DNA from: Congeria kusceri | Taxonomy: Eukaryota; Mollusca; Bivalvia; Myida; Dreissenidae | Assembly (NCBI GenBank): GCA_027627225.1 | Contig: CM051033.1 | Location: 8,698,501 to 8,762,500 of the forward strand | Length of the DNA stretch: 64,000 bases | Reading direction: 5' to 3' | Program-made: the position numbers and the translations under genes | The notes under the pieces: model-generated | What the model was told of the DNA's origin: nothing | Databases searched by the model: none | Seen by the model: only the letters and a program-made list of their open reading frames with translations | In this document: piece by piece, positions 1 through 12,200 of the stretch | How positions within the stretch are numbered: the stretch's first letter is position 1 | Layout of the letters: every line of letters begins with the position of its first letter

Positions 1-199
1 TCTTTACATTGATTACTACAATAGGCAGACGAAAGTTGTGGAGTAACATGTATTCGTTCTTTGTTGTTTTGCTTGTATAGTTATTCGCTGCTTATAGTTT
101 GGTTTCAATGATTTTCTTTACGATGACATGTTTCTTTTGTAAACAGTATTGTTTATGAAATAACATTGGAAAACATTATTTATTGTTGAACTATGTCAA

Positions 200-870
200 A
201 TAAACGAAGTTTAGAGGGGGGGGGGGAGGGGTATATAGGAGTGAGCTTGTTGGTCTGCCTGTCCGTTGGTCTGTTGGTCTGTTGGTTTTTGGTTTCCGGA
301 TGATAACTAAAGAAAGGCTCGACATATTCAAATAATTTTTGGTACACATATGTTACGTCATAGAATACAGGTCAAGTTCGATATTGATTACAAACCATAA
401 AAAATGAGACAGAGTTATGGCCCCTTTTTGACTTAAAATTCCCTAAAAACATTGGTATGCATGTGTAGCATCATAAAATGCGGGTTAAGTTTCACGTTGG
501 TGACAAACCACTGAATTTTGATACAGTTATGGTCCTTTATTTGACTTAAATTCACTAAACACATGGTTTACTGACGATAACTCAACAATTGCTTGACATA
601 TTTAAATAATTAATAATACACATGTATAGCATCGTAAAATACAGGTCAAGTTCGACTTTAGTTACAGACCACTAAATTTTGACATAGTTATGGCCCCCTT
701 TTTGACATATATTCCCGAAAAAACATGGACAATAACTCATGAATGGCATCGCATATTTTAATTATTTTTGGTACATGGGTGTAACATCATAAAATACAGA
801 TCAAGTTTAACTTTGGTTACAAACCACTAAATGTTGACAATGTTATGGCTCCTATTGAAAATAAATATGT
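200..870. repeat. Diverged tandem repeat, units about 115-155 bp
   Basis: After a G-run at 217-232, a block recurs in which 'agttatggcccctttttgac' or a close variant (near 413, 530, 686 and 841) is followed by 'catcataaaatacaggtcaagtt' variants and 'acaaaccactaaattttgac'. It is non-coding and has the look of a dispersed bivalve repeat. Copies are too diverged to count exactly. Confidence 0.55.
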
Positions 871-2576
871 CCAAATACACTGTTGACCATTCACAAATTA
901 AAGCATTCTCTCTGTCCATTTCTTTCGAATGGATGTTACAGTTTTGTGACAAGGCCATAATGTGGCGGTATATCCGTCACTCATGTGACGATTCTAGTTT
1001 GCAGTAAATTCAACTTCAACAATTTTAAACAGTTATGTATATGTTCCAATGAATGTTATTGGCTCGAGAAACGACATTTCCAGGTTCGTAAAAATTGCGA
1101 TATATTTCTTAGAAATATTTTATTACATGCAAATAATTTATATTTTAACTCGTCTGATTGTTGTGTGAATTCAGTTTGTAATTGAAGTTATATATTTGTA
1201 ACAAATTTTACTGACCTTAGAGTTAAAACATGATCATGTTCAAATGATTTTTTTAGTAGTTTATAATACGCACATTCCAGCATTTAACCAGCATTAATTA
1301 TTTCATGAATATATATTCTTATTCAACTCGGTCAGCCCTGGAAAATATCAATTACATCCTAGTAAAGTCATACAACTGTAAAGTCATAGAGCTGTAAAGT
1401 CATAGAGCTGTATTTTGCATACCAGTGGGTCGCGCGACCCTGCAAATAGCAGCACACATTGACAACTGATCTAAATATATATACCTATTGATTTGTCTCG
1501 TGAAAAGTCACCTGATTTGGATTTGGAATCTCGTCAAATCGCGTGCACTTGCATCTAGCACACGGCATTGACTTCAGAACCAATGAACGTACTTATATGT
1601 GTCATATGATTCACGCCTCCATGCATGAAATATAAAGATTTGTATGAGAGTGTTGGATAACGATCTAGTTCACCATGCGAGGCTGAGAAACACGATCTTT
1701 ATCCAGCATTCACATAAGATTTTTAATCCATTTTTATGTCATTTTATGAAAGAATAAGTGCAAACTCCTGAATAAAATGGAATTTTGATAAGTTGGTCAT
1801 TCCATAGTTAACATCACTGTTATTTAAAGACAGCACATTATTTTGGGAAGCCGGAATATATTATTTCGCGTGCACTCCAACGAGAAGAACATAGTCCATG
1901 ATGTAATCTAGTTTTTATTTATCAAACAATCTTTTTAACAGGGCGTAGTATTTTATTTCTTTACATATTCACAGCAAGGCAACAATCTTCCTTTCAATAA
2001 TTGTTGAAAATAAATTTGTTGCACTTGAGTAACTGTCACTCGTGATCACTGAGCCCGATCTATAAATAGCGATCACTTAAACATGATCTAATAATTTCGA
2101 GAGCATAAAGCTCAAGTTGTGAATAATAATAAACACTGCTTGAACATTTGAAAAATTTCTTACCAAGTACATCTTAGTGTTTTATTTTACGCACAAAACT
2201 CGGCCGTTACGTGTATTAGAAATGCATAATAAAATACAATAGTTTCAACGCTAGGATTGTCATTTCCAACTTGAACTCATACACTGAATACGATTTGAGT
2301 AACCATTTTAAATTATTATCCATTTAACAACTTAAATGTGTAAACATTGCTCCATGGTAATTTGTAGTTAGTTCAAAATAAACTGTTGCTTTGTACAACT
2401 TTCTTCAAATGCTGAAGTACATCAGATAACACAGATCTTGAATAGAATTTAAGTTTTCCCAACCAGTCATTAAAATTATTGTAGGTTGTTTTGGTGAGCC
2501 TGTTGATCATCATTAATTGACATCGCTTTACATAAATCCAATGAGGTTAAACGTAATGTGAATTGTATCTTTATAG
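871..2576. other. AT-rich DNA upstream of the NLR gene
   Basis: I see no convincing gene here. A short triplicated motif (CTGTAAAGTCATAGAG type) lies at 1369-1410. The promoter and first non-coding exon of the NLR gene probably lie in or before this stretch, but no core promoter could be identified with confidence. Confidence 0.4.
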
Positions 2577-3213
2577 GTTACGCGTGAATATATTATATGC
2601 ACCCCGTATTTACGGGGAAAGTGCTGACCAATTCACGATGATGGCGAGTCTGGCAGATGTATTCTCGGAGCAAGAAAGAACAAACTGGCTGAAGGCAAAT
2701 CTTGGACTTAACATAGCAAAATATGCTTTAGATCAGTTCGTTGACAAAGAGCTCCAGGACGTTCAGACTCGAATTTTCCAAGCAGTGCGGTCCAGGCTAA
2801 ATATTCCTACAACAACAGCTTGCACCAGTTGTTGTACAGCCAACTTGTTGAAATGCCCAACGCAAAACATATGTAAGAAAAGAGGTAACAGTGTATGCAA
2901 ATCTATGCATGATACTCCTACTAAGCAGCATCGACCATGCAGCATGAAGATATGTGACGCAGTACGTGATGAAATCATTAAAGAACATCGTTATGGTCAG
3001 CCATCCTGGAAGAATTCATCCGCTGAACAGTGGGAAAGCAATCATTGGCAGATAGCTAAATGCTTTTTGTCTCCAGACGGGTATAATGACGTCAGTTCTG
3101 CACATGAAACAGATTTTAATGGAATCATCAATGTTATGCTGAACTGTAAACACTTCGACAGCAAAATGTCCTTCACCATTGCGCAGAACAACCCTCAGTG
3201 TCCATTGACAAAG
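2577..3213 (+). CDS. NLR exon 1: DZIP3-like HEPN, N-terminal part
   Basis: An acceptor TATAG ends at 2576 and the donor AAG|GTAAAC is at 3213/3214, leaving phase 0. Coding starts at 2638; 2577-2637 is probable 5' UTR, although the frame is also open there from an ATG at 2563 that lies in the presumed intron. The encoded 192 residues contain eight cysteines between residues 62 and 106 (spacing C-x2-CC-x6-C-x5-C-x7-C-x13-C-x4-C). Conserved-looking blocks of the DZIP3-like HEPN family follow: IIKEHRYGQPSWKN, then CFLSPDGYNDVSSA, then DFNGIINVMLNC. An upstream non-coding exon is implied by the acceptor but could not be located. Confidence 0.8.
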
Positions 3214-6200
3214 GTAAACTAATGCAGAAACTTTGTTACAGACTCTTAGAAAATAAATAATCTAGTATGGTAATCAAAATAATTTGTGTTATCCTTTCAT
3301 TGCAAGAAAAATCTCTTTTTTGCCATTGTAGACATCGCGTACAACATGGTATGGTCTCCTTGTTTCATGTGCACATAATCAAACGCATATTGTATTAATA
3401 TATGTTTTTGGTTGTCAGTCACGCGAAATTGGTAGAGCTGTTCGCCACAACTCCGACTGTAGAATGACAACCAACAACCTTCAGGACGCATTCAACACAT
3501 TAATTGGTCTCCTCAGTGATCCTACATATCTGGCTCGTGATTGCAATGCACAGGATGCAGTCCGAAAATTACGACAGGTAACTAAATTGACGCCATTTTT
3601 TGACGAAATGCATTCAATAATTAGCATGCATTTAACCCAAATAATATTCATATTATTGCATGTCTTTGGCAAATCATAACGTTTTCCCTGATGTGTGAGG
3701 TATGCTTTTGGAACTGCTGCACCTGGCTTATTAGCAATCTGGGCAGATACCATCTTCTTTATCAACGGACAACAGTTTTAGCTGTTCGTCAAACTACTTT
3801 TTCGGCGTAGCTGTCTAAGATCACTTTTGACTTAGATTTCTTGCGATAATTATGCAGCGGGAATATTGAATGCTACTATAATTGGGCAAATTGTCTTATT
3901 TCAGGGAATACAAACTTACAACAATGGTGTAATGTATACCAATGGCTATTGCATAGTTTTGGTGATTAAATTTTACATGCTTGTTTGAGTAAGCGGTTAA
4001 AATTAAGTTATACACATATCTTCGACATACATTCTAGAAGTGAACAATTTTACTCATTGCATGTCATGATCAGAATGTTATATTCGTTCTAATAATTAAA
4101 TAACTATTTTGTTTACCTCTCATAATCGGCACGCTCTATTAAAAGCATTTACAATGCTACAATTGACGGGGACGACAGTCGGTCACAAAGTAAAATGTTG
4201 CCTGTTGAGCTCCCGTCACATCTATCTGTCAAAAGTGTTAAGGTTTATTGTGACAAGCACAAAATATAAAGTGGTACATTTGTGTTATTTTTTAGATAAA
4301 TAAGCAAATAAATATTAGCAAAAATGACGTAGCTTATATTATTTGGTTATTTAACAGAGTTCTGTACAATACGTGATATATTTGGACGAGTACACAGCTG
4401 ACATACCATATTAAACGAGCCGATAGGCAAGTCCAATGTGAGTTTTTCAGCTGTGTACGAGTTCAAATACATCACAGTATTGTACAGGACGCTGTTAAAT
4501 AATCTTTTTATTGTATACCTATTTATATGTTTGTATTATGTGCGTAATATTTACATCAAAACACACAGTCCACGAACAGTGCGCGTGCTCTGATAATAAT
4601 AATATATGACGTCGCTCAACCTGATAAATAAATTTGCAAACATATATGTTTATCTTTATTCTGTAACCTGCGCTAACATCTCATTAATTAATTAATTAAT
4701 TTTAACTGATTAAATAGTCTTCCTTTAGAATATATTTTACAGAAAGCGACCATGGCCTTGTACTAACTGTAAACACTGAGTGTGTAGAAACTATATTTAG
4801 ACATGTCATGTTTAAAACAAGTTGTGTTCAGTAGGAAGTGTCTGCAGCGCGTTTGTTTAAATTATTATTAAACACTAATGCAGGTTGTCAAACAGCATAT
4901 TTTACAATCGATTGAACGTGTTTTTTCATGGATATTCAAAACCAGAATACCGCAATATAGATCTATATGAGTGATGTTATATGTAAAGTTTAAAACAAAA
5001 AAAAGCCATTGACGACAGACACCAGATGTCGCTGAACTCTAGGATTGTTGTGTGTCGTGTTACCGGCATTATTTCTGTGCGGGTAACGTAACAAATAGTT
5101 AAATAAAATTTATAAACAATTTTGGAAGGTGACATTCATAATCGGATATTAGTTTGGGGACAAGTTAACGTTTACGCATAGCATACGTGCTGACCAGACA
5201 CGGCGAAATAGAAAACAAATGGCGTTTCTGCATAGCACTGTTCACAAAATAAAAATCTACCTGGATATATGGATTTTAAAAAGACGCTTTCGAAGAAGTG
5301 ATCGGAGTCATCAATGAGGTAAAACTAAAATGTGCACATTCGTTGAGTTTTGGAGTACTCGCACAGAATCTAATGCTTATACTCGGAACGTCCAATACGG
5401 AAAATATTGTACGCACGCTCGTCCAATACGGTTAAATATTTAACGGTTACGTGGCACTAATGGCGACTTATGATTAGGTGATATAAATTGGTATATAATA
5501 ATTCCAATTATTTTATCATTGTCTACCGACTTGGGTCCCCGTGAATAACACACTCCAACAGGAGAGTGAATCATTCTGAAAATAGCTCGCGGTAAAGCTA
5601 TGTTAATACACACGCATCAATTAGCGTCCGGAGAATCCTAAACCCTAGAATTTAAATATATTGGCATTTATATTTATAAACGTACTGTGCATGTTAATTT
5701 ATATTTGAATTGTGGCTGCGGTTTATTAAGAATAATGTATTCCACCTGTCTATCAACTTCTACAGTAGATGTTATTCAATCTATACAAATGTTAAACATC
5801 GTTATATAAGTAAAATGTAGTGAAAGAAGTCTGGTAAATACGTCGAAATGTTATTCATGTTACTTAAAATTCATTTGCGTGGCATGAATACACTATGTGC
5901 AATACTAATGATACATATTATATAAATATCATAGGTAGTTGAGGGGTATAGTAAATATTGCCCCCCCCCCCCCACCCGAAGAGAGTGATGCCAACCGAGG
6001 CTGAAGGCCGAAGTTGACATTACTCTTCGAGGGAGGCAATATTTACTATACCCCTCAACTGCCTATGATATTTATTTTATTATACGGAACAAAAAAACTG
6101 TAATTCAAAGAACAAACTAGTCGTACATTGTAAACTAAAGTTTGAAAAATCAAAATTTGTTGGAAAATCAAGCGCTCATCGGCATTTATCTTTTAAAATA

Positions 6201-9200
6201 CATTTTAATAAGCGCCTACCGATCATTAGCTAATAAAGATTTCTCGGAAAACCCGAATTACTATTTTTAAGTTTACGCGCGGGGGGTATATTTTAGTCGC
6301 GCGCGGGGTATATTAAAAATTCTGCTCCGCTCGGTGTATATAACTTTCCAGCGCCATGACATATTTAAATTATGCAGGGATATGTAAATAGGATTTTACA
6401 ATGTGATAACGAAGTGAGGTATAATAAAGTATATTATTCAACATAACTACGTACTATTGTCTGATATTTATAATAATTTTCATTCGTTCCCGCTATTTTG
6501 TTCGGACAATGTTAATTTGTTCAATTTGCCTGACACATTCAGGTATCAATTATGTTTACGTAAATTACTAGTATTTAGGTTATTCATGTATTACTGATGA
6601 AAACTTGGGGCGGTATATGATCGGTTTATTCACGGAACAGATATTAATAATGATTGAGTTTATCTCAATTTAATTTTGATACGTTTTCTTATGGTGTCCG
6701 AAGTTTCCTTAGTGGGGTCCGCAAAATTTGGTGTTCGAGAAGTCTCCTTTGTAGGGACACAAAAATCTGGGGTCCGAGAAATCACGTAACAATTCAGCTT
6801 TGTTCTCTTATATTATATTTAGGGCAAAAAATGATAATTTAGGGCAAACAATTACAATTAAGGGCAAGAAATGACATCTCAATATTAATTTCAACGTCGA
6901 TTGTTTTTTTTTTTTAAAGACATTTCTTGTTCATGACCTAACTCTCTTAACATTGTGCATAGTATTGCATTTCCTAAAAAATACTGTTCAACCTTAATTG
7001 CATTTTTAATGTTATGTTTTATTTTAAACATTTCCTCAAAACGACCTGAGGATGATTATAAGAGTTTTTCTACTGCAGATGTTTCTGGGTGTTATTTATT
7101 TTATACCGGTAATGTGTTCAGCGAGCGACAGTGACGTCATTCAAAAGACCGGATCGCAATATTTTGTAAACATAAACCGCTTTTCAGAAAATCAATTATG
7201 TCATTCGTGCGCATCATTCTTGCGCATGAAAAATGTTCATCGGAACACATGTTATCACCACAACTAAAACTAAAACTAAGTCAAAATGTCGATGTTTTAT
7301 TCATAGTGAGAAAAGAAATATTCAATTCTAACATCTATGTTAATTTTTATTACACCGTTTCAGGGAGACATATAAACAATAAGCGAGAAGAGCCAGTGAC
7401 TGAAAGTGTTAACAGCTGGAATCGGTATTGCGTAAAGGCCACTTTTTATCATTGTTTCTAATCAACAGCTGCAGGTAGACAGCCTGAAAATAACGGAGGC
7501 GGAGATGAGCCAGTTACTCAAAAATGTCCAGGAAACACTAAACGAGATGCAACAGTTCGCCACGGTATCGACGAATGAGATGAAAACATTTCTAGAACAG
7601 TTTTATAAGAAGCATGCAGAACAGGAGGAACAGGACTACGTTCGAGCTGTTGAAGGTAGGTGGGACACAATCATAATTATTTACAAATCAGATAAATTTA
7701 ATACTCTGAATTACAATATATGATTTGCAAAATGACCTAATTAGCAATGTAGGATTACATGAACTGGATGAACAGTGTATTCAGCTGAACTTGCCGAAGA
7801 CCAGCCCGCTTATGCCATGGCGGTTCGTCCTCGTGCATACATACTTGAGTCCGTGTTAGCGTAGACTTTTCCTTTCAACGAAATCTCCTCTGAAACCCGG
7901 TTGGCCGATTTTGTTAAAACTTCACAGAAATATTCTTTCTGTGGTCCTCTACCAAAGTTGCTCAAATGGTTCGGGTCCGCTTTACAAGATGGCAACCACA
8001 GCTATCGAAAAATCGTTAAACGACATCCTCTCCTAAACGCATGTGTAGATTTCAAATAATTTCACACAAATAATGATCCTTAGGTGGTATACTACCCTAG
8101 TTGCTCTAATGGTTCCGTTGCGGTGAAAACATGGACACAAGGGGGGCGGGGCCATGTGGTTTATATGGCTATATTGAACATTATAAAAAATCTTCTTGTC
8201 AGAAATCACCGTTTGGATTTTAAAATAATTACACTGAAATGTTCCTTGGTTGGTTCTCTACCACAGTTGCTCAAATGGTTCTGCTCCATTGCAAAACATG
8301 TCCGCCAGGAGGCGGTGTTATTTTGGCTCGAATTTTCGAAGAAAAAAAAGTCGAGCTATTGTCGTCGTCCTGTCGTCCTGTCATCTGCGTCTTCTTCTGC
8401 TTTAGTTAAATATTTTTGTCCGTTTTTCAAAAACTATCAAAGGTATCCATTTGAAACTGTCAGTACTTGTTCACTACCAAACCTGGATGACGATGCAACA
8501 AGGCAGGTAGCCATGTGATTTGTATTACTGTGCCTCTTGTTAACATATAGCGGTAACATTTTACTTACATTATTTTGCGAAATAGAATATACCATTTTCT
8601 TTGTGTAATGACTCTATTATTAACTCTCTAAACGTACATCACAGACATTAATTCACATAAATATATTATGCATGATAACATATAATGCATTTAAGGCAGT
8701 GATTTAATGCGTGAATTATATTATTTGCATGAACATTTCATTGTTTTGTTTTTTATCTATTTGTCTATTTGAAATGTGGACAATTACTTACACACCATAA
8801 AAATTATATTTTGAATTGTGCTTTAATTTTTATTAAATTTTGCTAATTTCGAATTTATTGTATAAAGTTTAGATGGACAATGTGTTTGAAAACAATATTG
8901 ACGTTAAAAGCACCAGAGAACGAGTAAGCCAACTTTGCCTTTCTCCGAAAAAAGAATCCGAAGGCTTTAAAAGTCTTAATACTAAACTCCAGAATAAAAT
9001 CTTAGTTTGTTGGCCTATTTTCAACATTCTAAAATGTGCATTCAAATTTTTCTTTTTTTAGCTCATGGTGATCTTCTGTGATGGCCTTTGTCCGTCGTCT
9101 GTCATGAGTCGTCCGTCGTGCGTCATTCATCGTCAACATTTACACAATAATGTAGTTAATTTATAAATATAGTAATACGTCTGACACTGATCTATTTAAG

Positions 9201-12200
9201 CCCAAGGCTTGCCATATAATCGAGCTAAAATAAATATGTTTAAACAAATCAAAGCAGTAAATTGGTGATTTCTTTAAACAGTTATAAGTACATTGTACGA
9301 TAAATACATTCATCAACTTGTTTGATTGATAATTCGAGTGTCTTTCTATGTACAAATACACATTTTTACTTGCAAAAAACCAAATTAATAAACAATTTTA
9401 AGCGTGTAAACATTAATATGTTGTTGTCTTATTATATACTCGAATAGACATATATAATACAACGTACATTTTTAAAGGAAAATTACTGGTTGTATTTCAA
9501 TAATTTCACACAAATGTTCCTTGTGTGGTCACCTTTTAAAATACTTCAGATTTTTTTAATTCATTAAAAACATGGCCACCAGGGAAGTTTTTTTCACCTT
9601 TTGTCCGTCGTGTGTCGTGTGTTGTGCGTTGACAACATTTAGCTTGTGAACACTCTAGAGGCCACATTATTGCCCAATCTAACAGTCTAGAATACAAATG
9701 TTTTACCCAATATTATTGAAACTTGCTCAGAACATTTGTTTTAATGATATATTGGGCGAGTTTAAACTTGGTCATGTGGGGTAAAAAACTGGGTCACCGG
9801 GCCAAGTTGAAGACAAAAATTGTGAACACTCAAGAAGCCACATTTGTAGCCCAATCATCGTGACCTTTTGACCCAGTGCTGCTTCGGATGAGTTCGAAAC
9901 TTGGTCCCCAGGCCAAAATGAAGAAAAAGCTTTTGAACACTCTAGTGGCCACATTTATCATCATGAAACTTGCTCAGAACATTTGTCCCAATAATGTCGA
10001 GGACAAGTTCAAAACCGGGTCAGATGGGATAAAAATAGTAGGCCATTAGGCCAAATTGAACAAAAAGCTTTTGAACACTCAAGAGGCCACCTCAAACATC
10101 ATGAAACTTGCTCAGAACATTTGTCCCAATTATATTTTAGACAAGTTCAAATCCGGGAAACATGGGTTCAAAACTACGTCATGGTGTCAAATTGAAAAAA
10201 CAACAACAACAAATTCTGGACACTCTAGAGGCCACATTCACAGCCCAATAATTACGAAATTTACTCAGAACATTTGTTCCAATGATATCTGGAACGAGTT
10301 CAAAACTGGGTCATGTGGGGTAAAATCAAGGTCACCATGCCAAATTTATGAAAAACTATGTGCACACTCTAGAGGCCGCACTTATAGCCCAATAATAACC
10401 AAATTTGCTCAGAACATTTGTCCCAATGATTCAAAACTGGGTCCTGTTGGGAAAAAAAACTAGGTCACCATGCCAAAATTTATGAAAAACCATGTGAACA
10501 CTCTAGATTCCCCATCTATAGCCAAATCATCACAAAACTTGCATAGAAAATTTGATCCAATGATATCTCGGACAGGTTTGAAACCGGGTCACACGGGGTC
10601 AAAAATTAGGTCACCAGGCTGAATTAAAGAAAAAGCTTGTGGACACTCTAGAGATCACATTTAAAGGCCAATAATCATGAAACTTGTCCAGAACATTTGT
10701 CCCAATAATAATTAATTTGGAAGTATTCTAAACTGGGTCACGTGTGGTCAAAAACTATGCCCCAAGGCCAAGTTATCAGGTGAGCAACCTTGGGGCTTAT
10801 TGCGCTCTTGGTTTTGTAAAGTTGTTCACTAACAGAGAAATCAACGCCAGAAATAAATACCTCAATGGCGGGATAAATATACACATTTAATTATATACGT
10901 TTTGTTATTAAAAACAATAACACAACGGGACAAGTTTTATCATGATAATATATTTCTTTAACAGATTTTAGGCAAAGGTTACATACATAATCGATAACAT
11001 TAGCTCATTTCGCACTTTGTTTACACATCTGTCAAACCTTTAAGTCAAAGATCAGATCTGAAAATATATCGCGATATCAAAACATTATTCTCTATTGTGA
11101 AACACTGGAAGTAATAATTCAACATATTATGTCACTTAGTTCAATGTTAAATAGCAATTAACTATTACAGGCTTAATTTAAGCGACCGTGTGTCGTTATA
11201 TGGCATTGCATTACTACCTTATGTTAACTGACTTAAATACTTTATTGTATTTTGCCCATTAATTAACAAGGTAATGTGTTTCATTTATGAAGGGGTTAAT
11301 TTGGTCACGTGGCATAATGTTATTCACTTGCCGAGTAGAATTGTAGACGTAGACTTTTTAATCCAGAACTGATATTTTATCGTATGTTCGCACTTACGTT
11401 TTTTTCTGTCGCGACATATACGTGGTATTATGTAAGAACCATCAAAATTTATCATTGATTTATACGGTGTCCTGTTAAAGCCATTGCAGTTTCGCATCTT
11501 CGATCTGTGCTCGTGAAAGGGCGCCGACGCGCCGACACAATAATCTGACGTGCCAACACGATACGCCGAATCGCCGAGACGCTAGGCCGTCGCACCGACA
11601 CGATGCACGCGAAGCGATGAAAACGTCGCAATCTCGTGTGTGTTTTCATCTATACAATTGGGCGAAGATACGAAAAGACGACGTTTATTTCGCTTCGACG
11701 CAATTTGTCGGCGCGTCGGCGAATCGTTTCGGCGCTTTGGCGTATCGTCTCGGCGCTTCGGCGTACCATGTCGCCGACGCGCCGAGACGATACGTCGAAC
11801 GATGCGCCGACGCGCCGAGGCGATGCGATGAAGCGATATAAACGTCGTACTTTCGCCCTTGAACATGTACATTAAAAATGGAAGACAGAATTGACGCTTC
11901 ACTTAGCGAATATTTATCTTTAGGATACAAACGACAGGAGAAAAAAATCTACAAATAAATTCCAATTATGCTGTTCACATACGAATCTATTAAAGACGCG
12001 TGAATCGCCCATTTTAGCAAAAATAGGATACTTCAGAGTGTCAGAATGAATGAATTTTGTAAAAAATATAGGAATTAGTTGACGGCCTGAAAATATAACA
12101 TATACAGTAAAAAACAATAACATGTACATGAAGGATGAGACCCAAATAGAAACAAAAGGATCATACATTTCCATATGTCAATCATGAATTGTTAACCACA

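Larger units (their letters stand above)
3798..6935 (+). mobile_element. Copy A of a three-copy 'pearl-like' repeat, in NLR intron 2
   Basis: The left part (about 3798-4117) begins TTTTCGGCGTAGCTGT and the right part (about 5570-6935) ends AAAGACATTTCTTGTT. Both match 51299-51672 plus 52836-54025 (copy B), and the reverse complement of 56244-57622 (copy C). Copy A has about 1.45 kb of other DNA between its two parts, including a hairpin MITE, and a further hairpin insertion at 5922-6073 in the right part. It is non-coding. Left and right conserved ends around a variable core recall bivalve pearl/Helitron-like elements; the class assignment is inference. Confidence 0.6.

Noticed and set aside
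8084..8518. 144-residue + strand open frame
   Set aside because: It lies within fragments of a dispersed non-coding bivalve repeat and has no recognisable domain.
8873..8923. Additional coding exon between exons 3 and 4 of the NLR gene
   Set aside because: In phase 1 it introduces a stop after a few codons, while exon 3 joins exon 4 directly with a clean frame. Kept only as a possible poison exon.
11452..11930. Overlapping Arg/Ala/Ser-rich frames on both strands
   Set aside because: They are translations of the CpG-rich 21-bp subrepeats in several frames at once.
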